Shown: one piece after another, positions 1-9,315 of the stretch
Numbering within the stretch: position 1 is the first letter of the stretch
How the letters are laid out: every line of letters begins with the position of its first letter
Assembly (NCBI GenBank): GCA_023395255.1
Contig: JAEWZN010000007.1
Span: 62,001 to 126,000, forward strand
Direction of reading: 5' to 3'
DNA length: 64,000 bases
Origin: Deferribacteres bacterium
Lineage (GTDB): Bacteria; Chrysiogenota; Deferribacteres; Deferribacterales; Geovibrionaceae
Translations under genes and position numbers: made by a program
The notes under the pieces: model-generated
The model's database searches: none
What the model was told of the DNA's origin: nothing
What the model saw: only the letters and a program-made list of their open reading frames with translations

Positions 1-2135
1 GTCTTAGTGCCGGGGTAATGTTTTATCTCCTTCATCACAGCGTCAAACTCAGCCTCGCTCTTCTTAATGAGAACATCAGCGATCAGGATGGCTTCAAACG
101 GCTTGTTGCCCGCTGCGGATTTATGTATCTGATCCGAGGCTTCCCTGAAACTGCCCGCCTTTTCGGCATTAATGCCCAGAGTTTTCAGCATGTCCGCTCC
201 GGCACGGGCGGCAAACTCGTTGGAATCAACAATCAGCACCCTGCGTTTATCCAGCCTTCTGTCCGCTTCCTTACGCACATCAGCCGCTGCGACTCGCTCA
301 AAAACTGCGGAGAACCAGAATTCGGAGCCCTCCCCCACACGGCTTTTACAGCCTATTTCTCCGCCCATCATCTCAGTGAGGCGCTTGGCGATGGCAAGTC
401 CGAGACCTGTTCCGCCGTATTTTCTGGACATGGAAAGATCCGCCTGTGAGAAGGAATCAAAGAGGTTGCTCATCCTGTTTTCAGGTACGCCTATGCCTGT
501 GTCCCTGACCCTGAAAAACAGCTTAACATAGCCGGAGGTCTCCTTCTGGAGGTGAACCTCGATAGACACTGTGCCTTCATGGGTGAACTTAACCGCGTTG
601 CCTATTATGTTAAGCAGAATCTGCCTGAGCCTCCACGGGTCACCTGCAAGGAGGCGGGGTATTTTCTCATCTATATTGAAGGCTATATCCAGATCTTTCT
701 GGAAGGCCTTGTAGGCTATGGAATCCACACTGTTCTCCACAACCTCCCTGACGGAGAAATCCAGATATTCAAGCTCAAGCTGGCCGGCTTCTATCTTTGT
801 GAAGTCCAGTATATCGTTTATCACCACCAGCAGCGCCTCGGCGGAGGAGGCCACAGTCTCAGCGTATTCCCTCTGCTCGTCACTGAGCTTTGTATTCAGG
901 AGGAGACTGTTCATGCCTATTATGCCGTTCATGGGAGTCCTTATCTCGTGGCTCATGTTCGCAAGGAACACATCCTTGGACATGCTGGCCACTTCCGCCT
1001 CCTCTTTTGCTTTTTTCAGTTCCTTCTCAAACTCTTCCTGCTCCTTTATCTTTTCTTCAAGCTCGCTGTTTGCCAGCACAACTTTGTGCCTGTTGGAATC
1101 CATTACAAGAAGAACAAGGAGCAAAAGCAGTATACAGGCATTGAAAGAGGCAGCCTGTTTGACAAACCGCATGTAGGCCGCATCAAACTCCCTGTCTATG
1201 CTGTAGCGCACCAGATAGGTTTCGTAGTCTCCGGAAATGCTTTTTATGGGAAGGAACGAAACTATGACCCCGATCCCCTGAGCCTTATGAAAAACAGAGA
1301 AAGCTTCATGAGCCGCCAGACGCCCCGCAGTTTCCGCACGGAGTTTGGAGTTTATCAGGGCAAAGGCCTCAGCAGGCATAATATCCTGAGAGAGCTCAAA
1401 GTCATAACCGGAGAGACCCGCCTCGGTAATATAGCCCTCAGAGAAGGAGGACTTTGTACAGTCCTTAAGAAAATCCGCAAAAAGCTTCTTCTCCGCCACT
1501 TCCTTTTTTACACCCATGGAGTAGTAATTTCCGTAGCTTTCCAGCATCCCTGTGATAAAGCCCTTCACATCAAGGCTTATCTCAAGGCTTCCCACATGTG
1601 TGCCTCCGTGGGAGAGGGGGTAAACAAAGCGGAAGGCATTCCCGCTCCTGCCCATTTCAAGCCCTTCGATGAACCCGTTTTTAAGATTCGCTATGTAGAC
1701 GGAGTATCTTTTATCGCCGAGAACATCCCCGTAAAGCTGCCGTTCGTGCAGACGGAGAAAACTGACTGTATCAGGAAAATGGAACTGAATCTTGGTATAA
1801 CCAAGCCTTTTGACTGTATTGTAAATAACGGATGTTTTCTGAACCGTGTCCTCACGCATCGCATCCCTCATTTCAGGATGCAGCCACGCCTCGGCAACGG
1901 CCTCCGTGAGACCGGGGATATTGACTATGGACTGGTAAACCTCGTCCACATGGCGGGAATACATGGAGAGCGAACGCTCATACTCGCTTTTCAGGGCGGA
2001 GGACGCATTCTCAAGGGCGCTCCCGCGGGATTCCTGAAGCTTACCGTAGAGAAAGATACAACCAGCAATATCAATAAGAAGCAATAAAACCGCGATAGAC
2101 TTGCGAACCAATCCCGAACCTCGTGCCAAGCGCAT
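1..2135 (-). CDS. Hybrid sensor histidine kinase, C-terminus cut by window edge
   Basis: I translated this reading frame on the minus strand; it stays open from an ATG at 2135 to the window edge, so it is a partial gene of at least 711 codons. In order it shows an N-terminal membrane segment, a large extracytoplasmic sensor region of Cache type, a second membrane segment near residue 340, a coiled coil, a HisKA H-box ([11 protein letters not shown], about residue 395), a HATPase_c domain with N-box ([10 protein letters not shown]) and G-boxes, and the beginning of a receiver domain (VLIVDSN) that runs off the left edge. It should autophosphorylate and pass phosphate to its own or another receiver. 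The signal sensed is unknown. The start is preceded only by a weak AAAGG. The gene is divergent from the dipeptidase at 2300. Long plus-strand frames here are shadows. Confidence 0.93.
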   Translation of the reverse strand, partial: MRLARGSGLVRKSIAVLLLLIDIAGCIFLYGKLQESRGSALENASSALKSEYERSLSMYSRHVDEVYQSIVNIPGLTEAVAEAWLHPEMRDAMREDTVQKTSVIYNTVKRLGYTKIQFHFPDTVSFLRLHERQLYGDVLGDKRYSVYIANLKNGFIEGLEMGRSGNAFRFVYPLSHGGTHVGSLEISLDVKGFITGMLESYGNYYSMGVKKEVAEKKLFADFLKDCTKSSFSEGYITEAGLSGYDFELSQDIMPAEAFALINSKLRAETAGRLAAHEAFSVFHKAQGIGVIVSFLPIKSISGDYETYLVRYSIDREFDAAYMRFVKQAASFNACILLLLLVLLVMDSNRHKVVLANSELEEKIKEQEEFEKELKKAKEEAEVASMSKDVFLANMSHEIRTPMNGIIGMNSLLLNTKLSDEQREYAETVASSAEALLVVINDILDFTKIEAGQLELEYLDFSVREVVENSVDSIAYKAFQKDLDIAFNIDEKIPRLLAGDPWRLRQILLNIIGNAVKFTHEGTVSIEVHLQKETSGYVKLFFRVRDTGIGVPENRMSNLFDSFSQADLSMSRKYGGTGLGLAIAKRLTEMMGGEIGCKSRVGEGSEFWFSAVFERVAAADVRKEADRRLDKRRVLIVDSNEFAARAGADMLKTLGINAEKAGSFREASDQIHKSAAGNKPFEAILIADVLIKKSEAEFDAVMKEIKHYPGTK

Positions 2136-2227
2136 AACCTTTACATACAAATAATACAGTAAAAACTCCTCCGTATACAGTCAAATTATTGAACCTATGC
2201 GGATAAACCGACCGCAGGGCAAATGGG

Positions 2228-2257
2228 TTGACATATAATGCCTTTATGGGAAATACT
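2228..2257 (+). promoter_or_regulatory. Possible sigma-70 promoter of the dipeptidase gene
   Basis: A perfect TTGACA is followed after 18 bases by AATACT. It lies about 45 bases upstream of the dipeptidase start, in the divergent intergenic region. The -10 match is only four of six. Confidence 0.35.
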
Positions 2258-2299
2258 TTAAAGATACGGACACATGCCGCAGCGGGGAGGTAGCAGTAT

Positions 2300-3040
2300 A
2301 TGAAAAAACTTTTGACGGCTCTTTTTGTTTTTGCTCTGGTTTCACAGGCTTATGCGGAGCTCCCCAAGAGCTTTGTCTATCTCTCAGATGTCAATTCCTC
2401 CGTTGTACAGGAGATACGCTACCATTCATCCCATAACTTTGTGGGAACAAGGGTTGACGGCTATGTCTCCCCTGTATGCATACTCACAGTCCAAGCGGCA
2501 GAGGCTCTGGACAAAGTGCAGCAGGATCTTGAACTGATAGGCTACTCTCTCAAGGTTTATGACTGCTACAGGCCGCAGAAGGCTGTGGATCACTTTGTGC
2601 GCTGGTCAAAGGATGCGAAGGATACAAAAACAAAGGCCGAATTTTACCCCAACGAACCAAAGGACACCCTGTTTAAGAAGGGCTTTATCGCCTCCAGATC
2701 TGGTCATTCAAGAGGGAGCACGGTGGATCTCACCATAATCCCTTATGAAGCGCCGGAGCAGGAGGAATATATACCCCACATTAAGCAGAGAAGCTGTGAA
2801 AACAGTGCTGAGAACCGCTTCGGCGACAACAGCATAGACATGGGCACAGGCTTTGACTGTTTCAGCCCCATTTCCGCCACGGAGAATGAGATGATAACAG
2901 AGAAGCAGCTTTCCAACAGAATGCTCCTGCGCGATCTGATGAAAAAATACGGTTTTGTGAACTATGAAAAAGAGTGGTGGCACTACACTCTGGAAAAAGA
3001 GCCTTTCCCCAAGACTTTTTTCAACTTTGACGTGAAATAG
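2300..3040 (+). CDS. ddpX: D-alanyl-D-alanine dipeptidase (VanX/DdpX family, peptidase M15D)
   Basis: This 246-residue protein starts with a signal peptide (basic MKK, hydrophobic core, AYA cleavage site), so it should act in the periplasm. It carries the M15 zinc motif SGHSRGSTVDLT (SxHxxGxxxD, about residues 133-144) and the late EWWHYT motif, which supplies the catalytic Glu and the third zinc ligand. VanX-type enzymes hydrolyse D-Ala-D-Ala; non-resistance homologues recycle peptidoglycan dipeptide. No vanH/vanA ligase lies nearby, so a recycling role is more likely than glycopeptide resistance. The RBS GGGAGG lies about ten bases before the ATG. Confidence 0.9.
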   Translation: MKKLLTALFVFALVSQAYAELPKSFVYLSDVNSSVVQEIRYHSSHNFVGTRVDGYVSPVCILTVQAAEALDKVQQDLELIGYSLKVYDCYRPQKAVDHFVRWSKDAKDTKTKAEFYPNEPKDTLFKKGFIASRSGHSRGSTVDLTIIPYEAPEQEEYIPHIKQRSCENSAENRFGDNSIDMGTGFDCFSPISATENEMITEKQLSNRMLLRDLMKKYGFVNYEKEWWHYTLEKEPFPKTFFNFDVK

Positions 3041-3080
3041 CTTGCAAACGGGGCCGCTATCCCCGAAAATACTGTCTGTT

Positions 3081-5111
3081 ATGAGCATTAAGCCATCCCC
3101 CGCGGAAAAAACCAATTTACTGAACGTGAAGGCTGCCGGATTTTACCGCCAGTTCAGCCGGGCAACCGCAGGCGCCTGTGATGAGGGCGAGCTGCTGGAT
3201 GCCCTCTGCCGTCTTTCCGTGGATGTGCTGGGCTACAGTGTCTCATGGGCGGGCTTCATAGTGGAGTTCGCCGACAAACGCATAATCCCCACCTCATACG
3301 CCGGAGAATATGAAGGCTATATAAACCCCCACGAAATATGCATATGCTGCGATGACCCCTCCTGCGGCCCCATTGGCGAAGCTGTTATCAAAGGGGAGGT
3401 GATAACCGTTAACGACATCTCCCTGATGGAGGACTTCTCCTTCTGGCAGTATAAAACCATGGCAAGCGGGCTTCATTCCTTCTGCTCTCTGCCTGTGAAA
3501 ACTGACGGCAAAATCACAGCCGTGTTCAATGTTCTCAGCAGGGAGAAAAACGGTTTCAGTGCGGATGAAATAAACCTTCTGAAAGAGATAGCCCTGGAGG
3601 CTGCCGCCTGTATGAGCATTATCGCCGCCAGAAGCAGGATGCTCACGGCGGAATCCGGCAACAGGGATCTCATAGAAAAATTCGGGGTGCTTTTCAACAA
3701 TACATCAGACGCAATCTTTGTCCATGAAATGCCGGAGGAACACGCATTCAGCGGCAGGTTTGTGGAAGTCAACAAAACTGCCTGCGAGAAGCTGGGCTAC
3801 ACTCAGGAGGAACTGCTGAACCTCAGCCCGGAGCTCCTTAACCACCCCTGCGGCAAGTTTGATATGGAGGAAGCCTCCGCAACCCTCATTAAGACAGGGC
3901 ACGCGCACATCGAGGCTCTTATTAAGTGCAAATCCGGCGCTCTGCTCCCTGTGCGTATAAGCTGCCACACCTTTTCCATGGGCAAGCACAGATACATAGT
4001 CTCCATAGTGCGCGACATAACGGAAAAAATACGCACCATAAAACAGCTTAACCTGCTGAAAAATGCCATAGAGCACAGCACTGTCTCAGTCGTAATAACC
4101 GACAGGGAAGGCGGGATAGAATACGTCAACCCGGTCTTTGAAAAGTTTACCGGGTACTCTGCGGATGAGGTAATCGGGCAGAACCCCAGAATCCTCAAGT
4201 CTGACAAAATGGACCCGAAAGTCTTTGTGGATCTATGGGCGGCCATAGCGGGCGGCAAAATCTGGAAGGGCGAGTTCTGCAACAAGAAAAAAAGCGGCGA
4301 ACTGTACTGGGAATCGGCAATCATTTTTCCGGTTAAGGATCAGAGCGGTGAAATAGTGAACTACATAGGCCTCAAGGAGGACATAACCGATAAAAAAATC
4401 CTTGAGGAACAGGTGCGCCACGCACAGAGGCTGAACATCATAGGCGAAATGGCTGGAAGCTTCGCCCATGACCTTAAAAACATCATCCTCGTAATAGGGG
4501 GCTTTGCGAACAGGCTTCAGAAAAAGCTGGATGAAAAATCGCCGGAGCATGAGTACGCAGTGCACATTATGAAGGCCGTCACCAGAGCGGCGAAGCTCAC
4601 AAACGGCCTGCTCACCTTCGGCCGCAAACAGCCTAACCACCCGGAATGTCTCGACATGAACATTCTTCTGCGGGAATACACTGATCTTATTGAGAAAATA
4701 GTTGATGAAAACATAAAGGTTGTCCTGCATCTTTCGGAAGACCATATGCCGGTAATGGCGGACTACATACAGCTTGAGCAGGTGCTGATGAACCTTGCCT
4801 CCAACGCTAAGGATGCCATGCCTGACGGCGGCACACTCACAATAACATCATACGTTAAAGAGTGCGGTGAGGCTGATTTCGCCTGTATTCTGTTTGAGGA
4901 CACAGGCTGCGGAATGTCCGCCGATGTCCGCAACAGGATATTCGACCCCTTTTACACCACAAAAGACCCCGGAAAGGGCACAGGGCTTGGCCTCTCCATC
5001 GTTTACGGTATTATAAAACAGCACGGCGGCAGCATAACCTGCTCCAGTGAAGAGGGAAAAGGCACTGTCTTTGAAATATGCCTGCCTCTGAACGCGCCCT
5101 ATCAGGTGTGA
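3081..5111 (+). CDS. GAF/PAS sensor histidine kinase, cytoplasmic
   Basis: The reading frame can be extended upstream to a TTG at 3042, two bases after the previous stop. The ATG at 3081 is the more likely start. The protein (about 676 residues) has an N-terminal GAF-like domain, two PAS/PAC modules (second: YVNPVFEKFTGYSADEVIGQNP), a HisKA H-box (GSFAHDLKNI) and a HATPase_c domain (N-box NLASNAKDAM; DTGCGMS; FDPFYTTK; GTGLGLSI). No membrane segment is visible, so it probably senses a cytoplasmic signal. No response regulator is adjacent. Its 3-prime end overlaps the convergent acyltransferase gene by 10 bases. Confidence 0.92.
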   Translation: MSIKPSPAEKTNLLNVKAAGFYRQFSRATAGACDEGELLDALCRLSVDVLGYSVSWAGFIVEFADKRIIPTSYAGEYEGYINPHEICICCDDPSCGPIGEAVIKGEVITVNDISLMEDFSFWQYKTMASGLHSFCSLPVKTDGKITAVFNVLSREKNGFSADEINLLKEIALEAAACMSIIAARSRMLTAESGNRDLIEKFGVLFNNTSDAIFVHEMPEEHAFSGRFVEVNKTACEKLGYTQEELLNLSPELLNHPCGKFDMEEASATLIKTGHAHIEALIKCKSGALLPVRISCHTFSMGKHRYIVSIVRDITEKIRTIKQLNLLKNAIEHSTVSVVITDREGGIEYVNPVFEKFTGYSADEVIGQNPRILKSDKMDPKVFVDLWAAIAGGKIWKGEFCNKKKSGELYWESAIIFPVKDQSGEIVNYIGLKEDITDKKILEEQVRHAQRLNIIGEMAGSFAHDLKNIILVIGGFANRLQKKLDEKSPEHEYAVHIMKAVTRAAKLTNGLLTFGRKQPNHPECLDMNILLREYTDLIEKIVDENIKVVLHLSEDHMPVMADYIQLEQVLMNLASNAKDAMPDGGTLTITSYVKECGEADFACILFEDTGCGMSADVRNRIFDPFYTTKDPGKGTGLGLSIVYGIIKQHGGSITCSSEEGKGTVFEICLPLNAPYQV

Positions 5112-5851
5112 TAGGCTGCTGCAACCTCTGAGAACAGATAGTCTCCCAGCTCTTTTCTGTCCGCGTGGGAAGCGTCCGCCGGTTCCATAATCCTTACCGA
5201 TGCCTCAACCCTTTCCACAGAGAACAGCCCCTCAAAATGAGGCTCAAACTCCATATCCCCGTACCAGCATACCAGATCCCTGTTGCCCTCACCGAAAGGC
5301 TTACCGTCTATGCTTTCGTACTTAAGGCATGCCGGATACACAGGAACACCAGCTTTTCTGGCGGATTCCATGAAAGGCGCGCGAAAAGGTAGCACTTTTG
5401 AACCGTCCGTGCTTGTGCCCTCAGGAAAAAGCATCACTGCAAAGCCTTCCTTCATCAGTGCCGCCAGTTCTTTTATCTCCTCCCTGAGCCGGGAGGCGTT
5501 GCGCCGTTCCACAAAATATGTTCCGCCCAGTTCCGCCATCATCCCAACAAACGGCTTCTCATGCATATCCACAGAGGAAACGAATACAAACGGCCGCATG
5601 GAGGCCATTATGATAATATCCAGATAAGACATATGGTTGCACACAACAAGGCAGCCGCCCGCCTTTTTCAGGGCATCTCCGCCGCTGAAAGCAGTGCTTA
5701 TACCCAGCGGCCTCAGCCCTATGCGGCAGAAGAAGGATGTAAGCCATATGCGCATTCTCCGTTTCCGGATTTCATCCCTCACAAATGCGCTGACCGCCTT
5801 GCCGGTGATTATATACAGGTATATGAGGAACTTAACAGCAAACTTCCTCAT
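5102..5851 (-). CDS. 1-acyl-glycerol-3-phosphate acyltransferase family (PlsC/OlsA-like)
   Basis: The 249-residue protein has a hydrophobic N-terminus and the hallmark acyltransferase motifs: NHMSYLD (HX4D, catalytic His/Asp, about residue 73) and FPEGTST (substrate phosphate/glycerol site, about residue 144). The family transfers an acyl chain from acyl-ACP or acyl-CoA to a lyso-lipid. Its start lies 20 bases inside the upstream gene, an OlsB-like N-acyltransferase. This OlsB-OlsA arrangement points to the second step of ornithine-lipid synthesis, acylating lyso-ornithine lipid. A general PlsC role making phosphatidic acid is the alternative. Confidence 0.88.
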   Translation of the reverse strand: MRKFAVKFLIYLYIITGKAVSAFVRDEIRKRRMRIWLTSFFCRIGLRPLGISTAFSGGDALKKAGGCLVVCNHMSYLDIIIMASMRPFVFVSSVDMHEKPFVGMMAELGGTYFVERRNASRLREEIKELAALMKEGFAVMLFPEGTSTDGSKVLPFRAPFMESARKAGVPVYPACLKYESIDGKPFGEGNRDLVCWYGDMEFEPHFEGLFSVERVEASVRIMEPADASHADRKELGDYLFSEVAAAYHT

Positions 5852-6713
5852 TTTTCTTCTCCGTAAATTTCTTTCTGAATGATTCGTCCATGGTTTTTAT
5901 ATCCAGATAGGTGAGGTAGTCATAACACTTGAAAGCCTTATCATAGGCAGGTTCGCCGCAGATGACCCCGCCCGCCTTAAAGTATGAGAGCATAAGCGGC
6001 GGCACAAGGTTCTCCGCCGCCTCGCGGAACGGTGCGAAACGCTTTTCCTGAATCATCTCAAGCATCTTATGGTATCTGTCCGTGCGGAACTTTGCCTTGG
6101 GCATGGCTCTCAGTTCCTCCGGAGCGAGAAAGTTTTTCTCAAGGTAGTAGTGCACAAGGGCGATGGTGAGATTATCCGTTGTTTTGACTGATGAACAGCC
6201 GAAAAGACAGTCCGTGGAGGTTTCGCTTATATATGTGCCCAAGCCTTTCCAGAGAGCGGCGATTGTCGCTCCGCTGCGGTAGTCTGGGTGTATGCATGCT
6301 CTGCCCAGTTCCAGTTTTATTCCGGGCAGGGCGGTTATGTTCTCCATTTTAAACTCAGAGCATGAGTAGAACTTATCGCTGAAAAGAGAGCTGTTCAGCC
6401 TGTATGTGCCGATTATCTGCCCCGCCTCTTTATCGATAACCGCAAGGTGGTCGAACTGAAAGTCATATTTGTCCACATCTTTCCCGCGAAAGCGCTTTTT
6501 TTCCAGCAGTTCGCGGTAGAATACCTCATGGCGGAGGCGGAGAACATCGCTGAGCTCGTCCCCGTTTTCCACAGTTTTGACAAGATATTTGCGTGAATCC
6601 AAATTAATTGTGACATTCGGCCTGTAGGTTCTCAGGCGGAACCTGAACTTTTTTGAAAGTTCCTGAAGAAAATCCGCGGCTTTTCTGATTTTTCCCTTTT
6701 TAACAGCATTCAT
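5832..6713 (-). CDS. Ornithine-acyl-ACP N-acyltransferase-like (OlsB family, GNAT fold)
   Basis: The 293-residue protein matches the OlsB/hemolysin-type acyltransferase pattern: RLRHEVFY near residue 80, a central DHLAVID strand, IGTYRLN, then LELGRACIHPDYR and TDCLFGCSS. This family (Acetyltransf_5) N-acylates ornithine with a 3-hydroxyacyl chain from ACP. The downstream acyltransferase overlaps it by 20 bases, so the two are translationally coupled and probably make ornithine lipid or another aminolipid together. Such phosphorus-free lipids replace phospholipids in many bacteria. The RBS is GGAG, about 8 bases before the ATG. The amino-acid substrate is inferred from the family. Confidence 0.82.
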   Translation of the reverse strand: MNAVKKGKIRKAADFLQELSKKFRFRLRTYRPNVTINLDSRKYLVKTVENGDELSDVLRLRHEVFYRELLEKKRFRGKDVDKYDFQFDHLAVIDKEAGQIIGTYRLNSSLFSDKFYSCSEFKMENITALPGIKLELGRACIHPDYRSGATIAALWKGLGTYISETSTDCLFGCSSVKTTDNLTIALVHYYLEKNFLAPEELRAMPKAKFRTDRYHKMLEMIQEKRFAPFREAAENLVPPLMLSYFKAGGVICGEPAYDKAFKCYDYLTYLDIKTMDESFRKKFTEKKNEEVCC

Positions 6714-6903
6714 TCTGCCACTCCGTGTGTTTTCTTATGTCAGGAGGATATTATTTTGTTGTCAGGGATTATTGCGTCTGTTGTGAAAAATTCTTCAAAT
6801 CAAATTAACCTTACATTTGTTTTACACTGCCGCGACATAAAGCTGACAAGGGGGGCTTATAGAAAACATTAGCAAACAGATGACAATACATAGGAGAGAA
6901 CAA

Positions 6904-9315
6904 ATGGCAAAAGCAGATTTGCACTGTCACTCCAAATTTTCAAACCACCCCACAGAATGGTTTTTGCAGAGGCTCGGCTCCGCCGAATCATACACCGAAC
7001 CCGAATACATATACCGCACAATGAAAGAAAGAGGGATGGACTTTGTAACCGTCACTGACCACAACAAGCTGGACGCATCCCTCATACTCAATGAAAAATA
7101 CCCGGAAGACACCTTCACAGGGGTGGAATCCACAGTCTATTTCCCGGAGGACGGCTGCAAGATACACTGCCTTGTCTACGGGCTGAGTGAAAGCCAGTTC
7201 GCCGTGATACAGAAGATACGGCGCGATATTTACGACTTCCGTGACTACATAAAGGAACAGAACCTCGCCTACTCAGTAGCCCACGCCACATACTCCGTCA
7301 ACAACAGGCTCAATATTGAGCATCTGGAAAAGCTGGTTCTCCTCTTTGATGTTTTCGAAGGGATAAACGGCGGGCGGGGCAAGCTCCACAACATGACATG
7401 GGTGAATGCACTGGAGGGGCTCTCTCCTGATAAAATAGAAGACCTCACCGCCAAACATAAAATTAAATCCTTCGGCACATGCCCGTGGATCAAGGGCTTC
7501 ACCGGAGGCTCTGACGACCATGCGGGTCTGTTCCTCGGCAACACATACACCATAACAAAGGCCGCAACGCCTCAGGACTTTCTGGAAAAAATAAGAACCA
7601 AGCAGACAAGGCACTCAGGCAACTACAGCAGCTTTCACTCACTGGCTTTCACAGTGTACAAAATCGCTTACGACTTCACCAGAAACCATAAAAACATGGC
7701 AGGTGCGCAGGGGCTTTTTAACAACATAACCTCGTATATTTTCGAGGACAGAAAGCCCACTCTCCTTGAGCGCCTTAAGCTGAAAAGCATGAAAATGCGC
7801 AAATCAGCGGACGGAAGCAGGGTGAAACGCCTCGTGACGGAACTCATTGAGGATGTCCGCGGACTGACTGACGGCAGTATAAACCGTAAGCTCTCCGTGG
7901 TTTACAGCAAAGCAACCGACATAGCGGATGAATACACAAAGATGGCTCTCTCAGGCATAACGGGAGATGCGAAGAATTACAGACCGGAGGAGCTGGTGCG
8001 CAGCATCACCTCATCACTTCCGGGCATATTCCTCAGTGTGCCTTTCTTCACCTCATTCGGCCACATGTACAAGGATCGCCACCTCGTGGATGAGATAGAG
8101 CAGCGCTTCTCAGTCCGTTCCACAAGAACAAAAAAGAAAATACTCTGGTTCACGGACACAATAACCGACCTCAACGGTGTCTCCGTAACTCTCCGCACCA
8201 TAGGCAGGCTTGCCCATGAGCAGGGGTATGACCTTAAAATAGTCTCCTGCCTTAATGAAGACGAAATAGATCATCGCCTCCCGCCGAACTATGTCAACCT
8301 GCAGCCCATCCATTCATTTACTATGCCGTACTATGAAAAACTTACAGTCAAAATCCCATCAGTTCTCAAGGCACTGGAAGACATATACGCCTTTGATCCT
8401 GACGAGGTATATATATCAACCCCCGGCCCTGTGGGGCTCACCGGGCTCCTCGCCTCAAGACTGCTGAATGTGAAGAGCTCCGGCGTATACCACACGGATT
8501 TCACCAAGGAGGTTTACGAAATAACCTCAAACGATTCGCTCAAGGTGCTGGTGGAAACATATACCCGCTGGTTCTTTGACTCCGTGACGGAGCTTAAAAC
8601 CACCTCGGCGGAATACATGAGCCTGCTTTCAGAAAGGGGGATGGCACGTCACAAGATGAGCGTTTTCCACAGAGGGATCGACGCGAGGCTCTTCTGCCCA
8701 ATGAAAAAGGATGATGGCGGCTTCTTCACCCTCGCATACGCCGGAAGAATTTCCAGAGACAAAAACCTCGATTTCCTGCTGGAACTGTTCGGCAGACTTA
8801 ACGAAAAATACCCTAATCTCAGGCTGATAATGGCAGGGGACGGCCCTTACCTTGATGAAGTGAAAAACAGGACAAAAGGGATGCCAAATGTCCTGATCAT
8901 GAACGAAGTCGAACACGCGCGTATGCCGGAGGTTTACGCAAAGGCGGATCTCTTCCTCTTCCCCAGCACAACGGACACCTTCGGCATGGTGGTGCTTGAG
9001 GCGCAGGCCTGCGGCGTTCCGGCTATCGTGTCTGACGAGGGCGGCCCCAAGGAGATAATCGTCGATAAGGAAACCGGACTGGTCGCCTATGCTAATAACA
9101 TGGAAGACTGGATGCACAAAACCTCCCGCATGATAGAGCTGGCAGCATCAAAGCCCTCTGAATATGCCCGCTTCTGTGAAGCGGCACGGACAAGGGTTAT
9201 GTCCGTCTTCAACTGGGATAAGGTTCTGCGTGACATCTTCGCCAAAAACAAAGCGGAAAACACACCTGAGAAAAGCGCAAACCTGCTCAGGGAAATTTCC
9301 GCCTCGGTAGCCTGA
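6904..9315 (+). CDS. PHP-domain / GT4 glycosyltransferase fusion
   Basis: An ATG at 6880 is in frame, but the ATG at 6904 has AGGAGAG about six bases upstream and places the PHP motif DLHCHS at residue 4, so I use 6904 (803 residues). The N-terminal 270 residues form a PHP metallophosphoesterase-like domain with the metal-ligand motifs DLHCHS, TVTDHNK, VAHATYS and GGSDDHAG. After a helical linker, residues from about 400 form a GT-B glycosyltransferase of family 4, resembling MgtA: NGVSVTLRTI, YAGRISRDKNLDFLL, MAGDGPYLDEV, FPSTTDTFGMVVLEAQACGVP. The glycosyltransferase probably uses an NDP-sugar to glycosylate a lipid; the PHP half might remove a phosphate. The next gene overlaps it by one base. 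Beside the OlsB/OlsA pair it suggests glycolipid synthesis, which is inference. Confidence 0.87.
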   Translation: MAKADLHCHSKFSNHPTEWFLQRLGSAESYTEPEYIYRTMKERGMDFVTVTDHNKLDASLILNEKYPEDTFTGVESTVYFPEDGCKIHCLVYGLSESQFAVIQKIRRDIYDFRDYIKEQNLAYSVAHATYSVNNRLNIEHLEKLVLLFDVFEGINGGRGKLHNMTWVNALEGLSPDKIEDLTAKHKIKSFGTCPWIKGFTGGSDDHAGLFLGNTYTITKAATPQDFLEKIRTKQTRHSGNYSSFHSLAFTVYKIAYDFTRNHKNMAGAQGLFNNITSYIFEDRKPTLLERLKLKSMKMRKSADGSRVKRLVTELIEDVRGLTDGSINRKLSVVYSKATDIADEYTKMALSGITGDAKNYRPEELVRSITSSLPGIFLSVPFFTSFGHMYKDRHLVDEIEQRFSVRSTRTKKKILWFTDTITDLNGVSVTLRTIGRLAHEQGYDLKIVSCLNEDEIDHRLPPNYVNLQPIHSFTMPYYEKLTVKIPSVLKALEDIYAFDPDEVYISTPGPVGLTGLLASRLLNVKSSGVYHTDFTKEVYEITSNDSLKVLVETYTRWFFDSVTELKTTSAEYMSLLSERGMARHKMSVFHRGIDARLFCPMKKDDGGFFTLAYAGRISRDKNLDFLLELFGRLNEKYPNLRLIMAGDGPYLDEVKNRTKGMPNVLIMNEVEHARMPEVYAKADLFLFPSTTDTFGMVVLEAQACGVPAIVSDEGGPKEIIVDKETGLVAYANNMEDWMHKTSRMIELAASKPSEYARFCEAARTRVMSVFNWDKVLRDIFAKNKAENTPEKSANLLREISASVA

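Noticed and set aside
552-2087. A 511-codon open frame on the plus strand
   Set aside because: It lies opposite the partial hybrid histidine kinase, whose minus-strand translation shows clear HisKA and HATPase motifs. The plus-strand peptide has no domain-like pattern.
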